Positions 1-6,250 of a stretch of DNA of 10,749 nt are shown one piece after another. The position numbers and the translations under genes were made by a program. Each line of letters opens with the position of its first letter. Positions within the stretch are counted from its first letter, which is position 1. The DNA is taken from NCBI GenBank assembly GCA_021735105.1, contig JAIPHS010000023.1:1-10749 (forward strand), given 5' to 3'. The DNA is from Candidatus Omnitrophota bacterium. GTDB lineage: Bacteria > Omnitrophota > Gorgyraeia > Duberdicusellales > 4484-171. A model generated the notes under the pieces. It did no database searches, was not told the DNA's origin, and saw only the letters and a program-made list of their open reading frames with translations.

Positions 1-76
1 CAAAGAGGGCATAGCCTGAAGCACCCATTCCAAAGCAAAGTAAGTTTGAGGTAATGGTGGTAAAAAGGACGCTTCC
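1..76 (-). pseudogene. hppA: In-frame continuation of hppA beyond the TAG
   Basis: Reading on from the TAG in the same frame gives GSVLFTTITSNLLCFG followed by MGASGYALF, ending at the window edge. That resembles the stretch of membrane pyrophosphatases that in typical members reads like GFGFGASxIALFAR, just before the first cytoplasmic catalytic region. No start codon with a ribosome binding site is present that could launch this piece as a separate gene, so it belongs to the same reading frame as the upstream part. The gene is therefore interrupted by a nonsense codon, decoded by readthrough, or carries a sequence error. The rest of the gene lies outside the window. Confidence 0.7.
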
Positions 77-87
77 CTAAGGAAGCG
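70..87 (-). other. Perfect 7-bp hairpin with the hppA TAG in its loop
   Basis: CGCTTCC (70-76) and GGAAGCG (81-87) are exact reverse complements separated by four bases. In the transcript the loop reads UUAG and contains the whole UAG codon. The stem is followed after two C residues by five U residues, so it resembles a weak intrinsic terminator, although it lies inside hppA coding sequence. It may be coincidental. Confidence 0.5.
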
Positions 88-559
88 GATTATTTGAATA
101 ATATAGCTTTAAAAATACGAACCAGCCGGTTAAAAATATTAATCCTAAACCGACAACCATAAGCCCCATAACCATTCCAGCGCTAAAAGCAACTCTTAAG
201 CCTTTATTTAAACTAAAAGTTGTGGCTTGGGTAGTACGGGCATTTGATTTTGTTGAAATATACATTCCTAAAAAACCAGAAAATCCTGAAAATATTCCTC
301 CTGTTAAAAAAGCAAAAGGAACGAATATTACAAGTAAGCCTTTTAAAACCATTGCCAGTAATACCAAAAAGACAACAACAAAAAATGCTCCAACTATTTT
401 ATATTGCTGGCGCAGGTAACCCTTTGCGCCCTCAAAGATATAATTGTTGATTTTAATCATACTTTCATTGCCTTGAGGTTGCTTTAATATCCAACGAATT
501 AGACAACCACAAAAAATTAAAGCTAATAACGAACTTGCGAAAACAAAAATCAAACCCAT
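77..559 (-). CDS. hppA: Membrane-integral pyrophosphatase (V-type H+/Na+-PPase), N-terminal part ending at an in-frame TAG
   Basis: This is the N-terminal 160 residues of a membrane-bound pyrophosphatase, a protein that couples PPi hydrolysis to H+ or Na+ pumping across the inner membrane. The family pattern is visible: a first hydrophobic helix (about residues 3-24), the RWILKQPQGNESM segment, EGAKGYLRQQYK at about 43-54, a second and third hydrophobic stretch, then ARTTQAT and SLNKGLRVAF before another membrane helix. Members of the family are usually well over 600 residues, so this is only the first quarter. The reading frame stops at TAG (79-77), yet the same frame continues with hppA-like sequence to the window edge. 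The ATG is one base after the purA stop and has an AAGGAGG site (570-576) 10 bases upstream, inside the end of purA, indicating translational coupling. Ion specificity and potassium dependence cannot be judged, because the determinants lie outside the window. Family call is firm; whether the gene is functional is open. Confidence 0.85.
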   Translation of the reverse strand: MGLIFVFASSLLALIFCGCLIRWILKQPQGNESMIKINNYIFEGAKGYLRQQYKIVGAFFVVVFLVLLAMVLKGLLVIFVPFAFLTGGIFSGFSGFLGMYISTKSNARTTQATTFSLNKGLRVAFSAGMVMGLMVVGLGLIFLTGWFVFLKLYYSNNPLP

Positions 560-560
560 C

Positions 561-1832
561 CTAACTTTCCCTCCTTCTTTTTTTAAGGATTTCTTCTCTG
601 TCTTTACCTACTGATATAAAATTAATCGAAACCTCTAGATATTTTTCCATAAAATTAAGGTAATCCTTTGCTTTTTTAGGTAGCTTAGTAAAGGATTTAA
701 TTTTACTGATATCCTTCTCCCAGCCTTTAAATTCTTTATATATTGGTTTTATATTTTCTAAAGAATAAGGAAAATTTTTAACTATTTTTTTATTTTTTTT
801 ATATTTCAGGCAAACTTTAATTTTATCTAAATTGCCCAAAACATCTAGTTTGGTGATAATTAAAGTATTTATATTATTGATTTTTATAGCTCTTTTCAGC
901 AAAACTAAATCTAACCAACCGCATCTTCTCGGCCGGCCGGTTGTTGCGCCGAATTCTCCTCCTTCTTCTTGCAAATAATCTAGTATTTTTCCACTTAATT
1001 CTGTTGGAAACGGCCCTTCTCCTACTCTAGTTGTGTAAGCCTTGGCAACTCCAATTCTTTTTTTTAAGTTAATAAAAGGCAATCCGGAACCGAGTAGTGC
1101 ATTAGAGGCGACCACTGACGAGGAAGTAACAAAAGGATAAGTTCCTGCATCGATATCTAAAAAGGTTCCTTGAGCGCCCTCAAAAAGAAAATTTTTATCT
1201 TGTTTTTTATAAAAATAGTCAGTTATATCACAAACGAAAGGTTTTACTTTTTGAGCTAATTTTTTATATTTGTTGTATACAGAGTTAAATTTAAACCCTT
1301 TTTGCCCATAAGCGTCTTTAAAAATAGGGTTTTTTTCGCGTAAATTATCTTTTAGTTTGAAGGCAAAGGAATCTTTATTAATAAAATCCCCCATTCTTAT
1401 TCCGCAGCGAGAAACTCTATCTTTATAGCAAGGCCCGATTCCTCTTTTGGTTGTACCGATTTTTTGTACTCTTTTTTGCTCGCGCAGAGAATCGATGATT
1501 CGGTGATAGGGCATAATGATATGGCAAAAATTTGATATTTTTAAATTTTTACTCGTAACAGATATTCCAGCTTTTTTTAAAATTTCAATCTCATCTAAAA
1601 GAACTTCAGGATCTACAACTACTCCTTGCCCGATAACACATATTTTATTTTTGTGTAAAATACCAGATGGGATTAAATGGAAGACAAATTTTTTTTGATT
1701 AGTTATTACAGTGTGGCCGGCATTATTGCCGCCCTGGAAACGAACTATAATATCTGCGTCACGGCATAGATAATCGATTATTTTACCCTTACCCTCATCT
1801 CCCCATTGCAGGCCAACTAATACAGTATTCAT
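561..1832 (-). CDS. purA: Adenylosuccinate synthetase
   Basis: PurA makes adenylosuccinate from IMP and aspartate with GTP, the first committed step to AMP, in the cytoplasm. The family hallmarks are all present. They are QWGDEGKGK at the N-terminus with the catalytic Asp12, NNAGHT with His40, TTKRGIGPCY, FEGAQGTFLDID, a YTTRVGEGPFPTEL block, GATTGRPRRCGWLD, and the guanine-recognition TKLD element near the C-terminus. The length of 423 residues is normal. I chose ATG at 1832 because the product then begins MNTVLVGLQWGD, as the family does; a TTG four codons earlier (1844) would overlap the serA end and adds nothing family-like. The serA stop lies four bases upstream of this ATG, and no good Shine-Dalgarno site is visible, which suggests coupling to serA. 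The stop is TAG, at the position expected for the family's C-terminus. Confidence 0.96.
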   Translation of the reverse strand: MNTVLVGLQWGDEGKGKIIDYLCRDADIIVRFQGGNNAGHTVITNQKKFVFHLIPSGILHKNKICVIGQGVVVDPEVLLDEIEILKKAGISVTSKNLKISNFCHIIMPYHRIIDSLREQKRVQKIGTTKRGIGPCYKDRVSRCGIRMGDFINKDSFAFKLKDNLREKNPIFKDAYGQKGFKFNSVYNKYKKLAQKVKPFVCDITDYFYKKQDKNFLFEGAQGTFLDIDAGTYPFVTSSSVVASNALLGSGLPFINLKKRIGVAKAYTTRVGEGPFPTELSGKILDYLQEEGGEFGATTGRPRRCGWLDLVLLKRAIKINNINTLIITKLDVLGNLDKIKVCLKYKKNKKIVKNFPYSLENIKPIYKEFKGWEKDISKIKSFTKLPKKAKDYLNFMEKYLEVSINFISVGKDREEILKKRRRES

Positions 1833-1836
1833 AAGT

Positions 1837-3423
1837 TTATTCAAGTCTTATCGGCTTAACCGATACTATGTTTGGGTTAGCTTTAATTTTTTCAATTACT
1901 TTTTCTCCAGGTGCATTGTCTAAGTTAAGAATGGTAAGAGCTGTACCTTTTGGGGTATGCCTACCTAAGCTCATTCCAGCAATATTTACATTAACTTTAC
2001 CCAAAGTAGTTCCTAAAAAGCCAATTACACCGGGCATATCTTTATTGTTTATAACTAACATGTAAGTTGATGGAGATACTTCAAGTGAAACCCCATCCAT
2101 ATTTACAAAACGAGGATCAGAATTTGCAAAAAGAGTTCCTTCTAGGATTTTTTCATCTTTATCGGTAGTTATTTTAAGCCGGAGAGAATTAATATATTCT
2201 TCTTCTTCAGGTGCTTTAATTTGTTCTATTTTTATTCCGCGTTCTTTGGTTACATCTATAGCGTTAATTTGGTTTATATCCTTTTCAACTTGCTGAGAGA
2301 GCAGGCCTTTTAAAAACATTCCTCCGATAATATCTACTTTTTGAGTCGATATTTTTCCCAGGTAGGATATTGTCACAGTTTTTATTGCGCCCTCGGTAAG
2401 CTGAGAAATAAAGGAGCCCATCTTGTCAGCAAGATTAAAATAAGGCTGCATGGCTTGATAGGTTTCTGGTTCAAGCTGAGCATAATTTATTGCATTATTT
2501 ATCGATTTTCCCAATAGAGCGTCTTTTATTGAATTAGCTGCTTCAATTGCAACGTTCAATTGCGCTTCTTTTGTTGATGCACCGAGATGCGGAGTTGCGA
2601 TTAATTTTTCGGAATCAATAAATTTTAGCGTCAAAGGAGGTTCTTGAGAATAAACATCTACGGCTGCTCCGGCTATTTTTTTATCAGCCAGGGCTTTAGC
2701 TAAAGCATCTTCATTTACAATTCCTCCCCGAGCACAGTTTATAATATAGGCGCTAGGTTTCATCATGTTAAATTCTTTGCCTGAGATAAGGTTTTTAGTC
2801 GTTTTAGTTAAGGGTGTATGAACTGTAATAAAATCTGAATTTTTAATTAATTCGCCTAAATTAACTGATTCAACTCCCAGGCGTTCAGCAATTTCCTTTT
2901 GCAAAAAAGGATCATAAACTAATACCTCCATACCAAAAGATAAAGCTCGTTTAGCTACTTCTTTTCCAATTCTTCCTAATCCGATTATGCCCAGCTTTTT
3001 AAGATAAAGCTCTGTTCCTTTGAATTTTGACCTTTCCCATTTTTTTTCTTTTAAAGAGTTATAGGCAAAAGGAATGTTTCTTGCAACCGAAAGAAGTAAG
3101 GCAAAAGTTTGTTCACAGGTTGAAATAGTGTTTCCGCCGGGTGCATTCATAACAATTATTCCAGAGTTAGTGGCGGCTTTGATGTCGATATTATCAACTC
3201 CGACTCCTGCTCTGGCGATAAATTTTAGATTTTTAGCTGCTTTGAGAATGTCTGCGTTAAGTTTTGTGCCGCTTCTGATAACTATTGCTTGATAATCAGC
3301 TATTTCCTCTTTTAGTTCTTCCGGGGATAACCCATATTTACAATCGACTTGAAAGCCGGCATTTTCTAAAATTTGAATACCTTCTTTACGTAATTTATCA
3401 GATATTAAAACTTTATCAGCCAT
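1837..3423 (-). CDS. serA: D-3-phosphoglycerate dehydrogenase, long ACT-domain type
   Basis: SerA oxidises 3-phosphoglycerate to 3-phosphohydroxypyruvate with NAD+, the first step of phosphorylated serine synthesis. At 528 residues it is the long form. The substrate-binding domain surrounds an NAD-binding Rossmann domain with GLGRIG at 148-153. The 2-hydroxyacid dehydrogenase catalytic set is Arg232 (CARGG), Glu261 (SQEPP) and His279 (TPHLGAST). A regulatory intervening domain covers about residues 320-450 and a C-terminal ACT domain about 455-526 (MLVINNKDMPGVIG onward). The ACT domain in this family commonly mediates serine feedback inhibition, which is inferred here rather than shown. The ATG has AGGAGG (3430-3435) six bases upstream, within the end of the preceding aminotransferase gene. 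The two reading frames overlap by 8 bases. A small oddity is TCEQT at 102-106, where many homologues have a histidine (AEHT). Confidence 0.97.
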   Translation of the reverse strand: MADKVLISDKLRKEGIQILENAGFQVDCKYGLSPEELKEEIADYQAIVIRSGTKLNADILKAAKNLKFIARAGVGVDNIDIKAATNSGIIVMNAPGGNTISTCEQTFALLLSVARNIPFAYNSLKEKKWERSKFKGTELYLKKLGIIGLGRIGKEVAKRALSFGMEVLVYDPFLQKEIAERLGVESVNLGELIKNSDFITVHTPLTKTTKNLISGKEFNMMKPSAYIINCARGGIVNEDALAKALADKKIAGAAVDVYSQEPPLTLKFIDSEKLIATPHLGASTKEAQLNVAIEAANSIKDALLGKSINNAINYAQLEPETYQAMQPYFNLADKMGSFISQLTEGAIKTVTISYLGKISTQKVDIIGGMFLKGLLSQQVEKDINQINAIDVTKERGIKIEQIKAPEEEEYINSLRLKITTDKDEKILEGTLFANSDPRFVNMDGVSLEVSPSTYMLVINNKDMPGVIGFLGTTLGKVNVNIAGMSLGRHTPKGTALTILNLDNAPGEKVIEKIKANPNIVSVKPIRLE

Positions 3424-4549
3424 AGATAACCTCCTCTAGCCGCATAAGCGAACTGCCGGTCTTAAATTGATGCCCTACCTCTTTAAGTACGGCCTCAAGC
3501 AATGAAAAACATGCGATTAAATCTTGCGCGTTTATCCAACCCATATGAGCTATCCTTATTATTTTATCCTTTAACTGAGCTTGGCCGCCGGCAATACTTA
3601 AGCCATATTTATCTCTTAAGATCTTTACAACTTGGGAAGATTTTATATTTTCAGGCATTTTAATTGCGGTTGCTGAAGCTGAAGGCCGGCTTGAAAGAAT
3701 AGTAAGCCCTAAGGCTTTTGCTGCAGATTGAGCAGCCTTAGCAAGTTTTTCAAACTTTTCCCAGCGCGCCTTTACTCCTTCTTTATTAATAGCGTCCAAA
3801 GCAGCTGCTAAAGCAACTACAAGAGTAACGGCTGGGGTGTAAGGTGTATCGTTGGTTTCATGTTTACTTATTGCTTTTTTTAAATCAAAATAATATTTAG
3901 GTAAATCAGATTTTTCTAGTAATTCTTTTGCTTTATCGCTTATACTTAAAAAAGAAAGGCCGGGCGGCAGCATCAATCCTTTTTGAGAGCCACTAACCAC
4001 TACATCAACTTCCCATTGATCGGTGAGAAGTTTATCTTGGCCCAGGCCGCTTATTGCATCGACTACACTTATTGCACCTGCGCTTTTGGCAATTTTGGCA
4101 ATGCTTTCAGTATCATATACTGTTGCAGTTGAAGTTTCACAGAGAGTAGTCAAAACTGCTTTTACGTTTTGGTTTTCATTGAGAACTTTTTCTAATTTTT
4201 TAGGTTCGGGAGCATTACCCCAATTTATCTTGAATTCAATTACATCTAAGGAAAAATTATTTGCAATTTCAGTCCAACGCTGGCCAAATTTTCCTCCGGA
4301 TATTGCAACAACTTTATCGCCTTTTGAAAAAAGATTGCTAACAGCTGCTTCCATTGCTCCTGTCCCGGAAGCTGAAAGTACAACTACAGGATTTTTGGTA
4401 AAAAGAAGATTTTGCAGCCCTTGGTGAACATCTGCTAAAATACTTCTAAATTCATCTGTTCTGTGATGAATTATCTCTTTAGCCAAAGCTTCTCTTAAAA
4501 AAGAAGGAACCGGCGAAGGCCCTGGAGTCATTAAGTTTTTGCGTTTCAT
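3416..4549 (-). CDS. Class V PLP-dependent aminotransferase (serine/alanine-glyoxylate or phosphoserine type)
   Basis: This is a 377-residue fold-type I PLP enzyme of the alanine:glyoxylate/serine:pyruvate aminotransferase group. Visible motifs in order are TPGPSPVP at 8-15, SASGTGAMEAAV at 59-70 (cofactor phosphate region), CETSTATVYD at 137-146, VVDAISGLG at 162-170 with the PLP-pyridine Asp, SGSQKG with the Schiff-base Lys190, and RIAHMGW with Arg332, the likely substrate-carboxylate binder. The gene overlaps serA by 8 bases, so it plausibly performs the second step of serine synthesis, transaminating phosphohydroxypyruvate, in place of a canonical SerC. The family also includes serine-glyoxylate and serine-pyruvate enzymes, and substrate cannot be settled from sequence alone. 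The ATG has a GAGGAGA site (4554-4560) four bases upstream. It follows clpP after a 21-base gap. I leave the symbol blank because the substrate is uncertain. Confidence 0.9.
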   Translation of the reverse strand: MKRKNLMTPGPSPVPSFLREALAKEIIHHRTDEFRSILADVHQGLQNLLFTKNPVVVLSASGTGAMEAAVSNLFSKGDKVVAISGGKFGQRWTEIANNFSLDVIEFKINWGNAPEPKKLEKVLNENQNVKAVLTTLCETSTATVYDTESIAKIAKSAGAISVVDAISGLGQDKLLTDQWEVDVVVSGSQKGLMLPPGLSFLSISDKAKELLEKSDLPKYYFDLKKAISKHETNDTPYTPAVTLVVALAAALDAINKEGVKARWEKFEKLAKAAQSAAKALGLTILSSRPSASATAIKMPENIKSSQVVKILRDKYGLSIAGGQAQLKDKIIRIAHMGWINAQDLIACFSLLEAVLKEVGHQFKTGSSLMRLEEVIYG

Positions 4550-4570
4550 GCTATCTCCTCTGTTTTTAGC

Positions 4571-5173
4571 CTATTTGTTTTTTTTAGCATTACCAATAAC
4601 ATCATCTACTATTCCATAATTTTTAGATTCTGATGCTGACATAAAATAATCACGGTCGGTATCTTTTTCGATCTGTTTTAAAGGTTTGCCGGTATGCTTA
4701 GATAGAATCTTATTTACTCTTTCTTTTACGTTTATTACTTCTTTAGCATGAATAGCTATATCTGCCGCTGTTCCTTGATACCCACCCCAAGGTTGATGAA
4801 TCATTATTCTAGAATTTGGCAAAGCAAATCTTTTATTTTTAGTTCCAGAGGCAAGAAGTAAAGCCCCTAAAGATGCTGCTTGCCCGATGCAATAGGTGGC
4901 AACGCCGCATTTTACAAATTGCATTGTATCATAAATTGCCATTCCAGCAGTTATTGCTCCTCCGGGTGAATTAATATATAAACTTATATCTTTTTTTGTG
5001 TCTTCCATCTGTAAAAATAACATTTGCGCGATAACTACATTGGCAACATTATCATCTATCGGTGTTCCAATAAAGATTATTCTATCTTTAAGAAGCCGAG
5101 AAAAAATATCATAAGCTCGTTCAGCCCGTCCAGTTTTTTCGATAACCATTGGAACATAAGTCTGATTTTTCAT
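4571..5173 (-). CDS. clpP: ATP-dependent Clp protease proteolytic subunit
   Basis: ClpP is the self-compartmentalising serine protease that forms two stacked heptamer rings and degrades substrates unfolded by ClpX or ClpA/ClpC partners in the cytoplasm. At 200 residues it has normal length. The catalytic triad is complete: Ser101 in GQAASLGA, His126 in MIHQPWGG, and Asp175 in DTDRDYFMSA. The oxyanion-hole glycines (SPGG, 69-72) are present, as is the start of the IGTPIDD segment. The N-terminus begins MKNQTYVPMVIE, close to the mature enzyme, so any propeptide is short. The ATG has a strong GGGAGG site (5178-5183) four bases upstream, at the base of a potential leader hairpin. clpX, the usual next gene, is absent; an aminotransferase follows instead. 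The stop is TAG. Confidence 0.97.
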   Translation of the reverse strand: MKNQTYVPMVIEKTGRAERAYDIFSRLLKDRIIFIGTPIDDNVANVVIAQMLFLQMEDTKKDISLYINSPGGAITAGMAIYDTMQFVKCGVATYCIGQAASLGALLLASGTKNKRFALPNSRIMIHQPWGGYQGTAADIAIHAKEVINVKERVNKILSKHTGKPLKQIEKDTDRDYFMSASESKNYGIVDDVIGNAKKNK

Positions 5174-5181
5174 TTAACCTC

Positions 5182-5226
5182 CCATTAAAAATGCAATTAT
5201 TTAGCGAATACCTTTATTTTTAATGG
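5182..5226 (-). promoter_or_regulatory. Inverted repeat in the clpP leader touching the ribosome binding site
   Basis: CCATTAAAAAT (5182-5192) and ATTTTTAATGG (5216-5226) form a perfect 11-bp inverted repeat around a 23-base loop. In the transcript the downstream arm ends with the first two G residues of the clpP Shine-Dalgarno site, so folding would partly occupy that site. The upstream arm shares two bases (5225-5226) with the next hairpin, so the two structures compete slightly. A role in controlling clpP translation is inference only, and the stem is AT-rich and weak. Confidence 0.45.
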
Positions 5227-5255
5227 CACTGAGCTGAATTACTCAGCGAAGTGCC
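5225..5255 (-). other. GC-richer interrupted hairpin between tig and clpP
   Basis: GGCACT (5225-5230) pairs with AGTGCC (5250-5255). After a symmetric two-base mismatch on each side, GCTGA (5233-5237) pairs with TCAGC (5243-5247) around a five-base loop. No T-run follows on either strand, so it is not a standard intrinsic terminator. It could be an mRNA-processing or stabilising structure, or a small palindromic repeat element of REP type. Confidence 0.5.
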
Positions 5256-5269
5256 TTATACTTAATGTT

Positions 5270-5305
5270 ATTATTTGATCCATACTTAGGTAGTGATCAA
5301 ATAAT
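5270..5305 (-). other. Inverted repeat spanning the trigger-factor stop codon
   Basis: ATTATTTGATC (5270-5280) and GATCAAATAAT (5295-5305) are a perfect 11-bp inverted repeat with a 14-base loop. The stop codon of the trigger-factor gene (5299-5297) lies in the arm nearer that gene. It is AT-rich and lacks a following T-run, so terminator function is doubtful; protection of the transcript 3' end is possible. Confidence 0.45.
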
Positions 5306-6184
5306 TTTTGCTTCGCTTAAAATAAGACCTAATACGGTTTCAGCCATCTGCCGATCTTCTTTTATATTTTCTTTTTTTGCGATGGCTCGTAAAATATAGA
5401 AAAATTTTACTTCGTCTTTTGCCATGGGTTCTAGTTTTTTTTCAAAATCGCTCCTATATTTTTCAAGATCTTGTTGCTTTACCCCTTGCTGCTGTAGCTG
5501 CTGTATCTGCCGGCTAACTAATTGTTTATGGTATCTTTCTATTTCTGCTTTTGGTACCTCAACTTTAACGGACTTAAGAAGATAAGTTTTGATTTGATTG
5601 TCAATATTTTGCCTTCTTTTTTGTAAACTGTCAAGGTGGAGCTGAGTTTTAATCGCATCTTTGAAGGAATCCATATCCGGATAAGAAGCCCATTTGGCTA
5701 ATTTTTCTTCATTAAGGTCTTTTTGGGCTACTTTTTTAACTTCTTCTTTGAATTTTTTTATCATCTCTTCTACCTGTTTAAGGCCGGGGGCAGTTTTTTG
5801 GTTCTTGATTTTTAAATTCTTGTAAAGGCCTTCTTTTATCTCTATTTTTGGCTGTATTTCTACTTCAGCCATAAAACTTAAAGCCTGATCAGTTATTTTT
5901 ATATCGGAAACTTGAGGTAATCCTGCAGGTATAATTTCACTTTGTTCTAAAGCTTGTTGGTAAATTAGCGGAAGGTGTTGTTTTATAAATTCATCTTGAA
6001 GTGTTTTTTTATGATGCTTTTTAATTAAATCAATAGGTGCTTTTCCCGGCCTAAAGCCGGGTACTTTTAACTTTTTTGAAGCCTGGAGATAAAACTTATC
6101 CTTTTTTTCAGTAAATTCTTTGCCGCTTAATTTTATATCTAACTTGTGTTTTAGCTTATCGATTTTTTTAACATTAACTTCCAT
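5297..6184 (-). CDS. tig: Trigger factor-like ribosome-associated chaperone lacking the PPIase domain
   Basis: The first about 125 residues match the trigger-factor ribosome-binding domain, including the exit-tunnel docking signature GFRPGKAP at 43-50. From about residue 160 (KLAKWASYPDMDSFKDAI) to the end the protein resembles the helical C-terminal substrate-cradling domain, rich in Lys, Glu and Gln (QIQQLQQQGVKQQDLEKY at 226-243). The FKBP-type peptidyl-prolyl isomerase domain that normally lies between them is missing. The connector of about 30 residues joins the two directly, which explains 295 residues rather than about 430. The protein should still bind nascent chains at the ribosome, without proline isomerase activity; this is inferred. 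The ATG has a GGGAGAG-like site upstream. Proximity to clpP matches the common tig-clpP pairing. Confidence 0.88.
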   Translation of the reverse strand: MEVNVKKIDKLKHKLDIKLSGKEFTEKKDKFYLQASKKLKVPGFRPGKAPIDLIKKHHKKTLQDEFIKQHLPLIYQQALEQSEIIPAGLPQVSDIKITDQALSFMAEVEIQPKIEIKEGLYKNLKIKNQKTAPGLKQVEEMIKKFKEEVKKVAQKDLNEEKLAKWASYPDMDSFKDAIKTQLHLDSLQKRRQNIDNQIKTYLLKSVKVEVPKAEIERYHKQLVSRQIQQLQQQGVKQQDLEKYRSDFEKKLEPMAKDEVKFFYILRAIAKKENIKEDRQMAETVLGLILSEAKII

Positions 6185-6210
6185 AAGTCCACTCTCCCTT
6201 TAGTTATTTA

Positions 6211-6250
6211 TCTGTGTGTATCTGCGTCTATCTGTGTACATCTGTGTTTT
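6211..6250. repeat. Four degenerate 10-bp tandem units in the lptB-tig spacer
   Basis: The spacer carries four consecutive decamers: TCTGTGTGTA, TCTGCGTCTA, TCTGTGTACA and TCTGTGTTTT. All follow the pattern TCTGyGTnnn with exact 10-base spacing. The last unit runs into the lptB stop codon (6251-6249). They make up most of the 64-bp gap before the trigger-factor gene. The period is close to one helical turn. Function unknown; from general experience similar TCTGTGT runs occur in spacers of various bacterial genomes. Confidence 0.8.

Noticed and set aside
77..79. TAG reassigned to an amino acid across the genome (alternative genetic code)
   Set aside because: purA, clpP and kdsD all end at TAG exactly where their families normally end, so TAG works as a stop here.
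77..79. Selenocysteine insertion at the hppA stop
   Set aside because: Selenocysteine uses UGA, and the codon is UAG; membrane pyrophosphatases are not known selenoproteins.
1833..1844. TTG start for purA at 1844
   Set aside because: It adds four residues before the family-typical MNTVLVGLQWGD start and overlaps the serA end without a better ribosome binding site.
4023..4427. Plus-strand open frame of 134 codons
   Set aside because: It lies wholly inside the well-supported aminotransferase gene on the other strand, has no family resemblance and no ribosome binding site; it is a shadow frame.
5225..5255. Intrinsic terminator after tig
   Set aside because: The hairpin is convincing but no run of T follows on either strand, so I list it only as a structure.
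5256..5299. Separate promoter for clpP in the tig-clpP gap
   Set aside because: TATAAG-like and TTGATC-like pieces exist but not with usable spacing, so no promoter is called.
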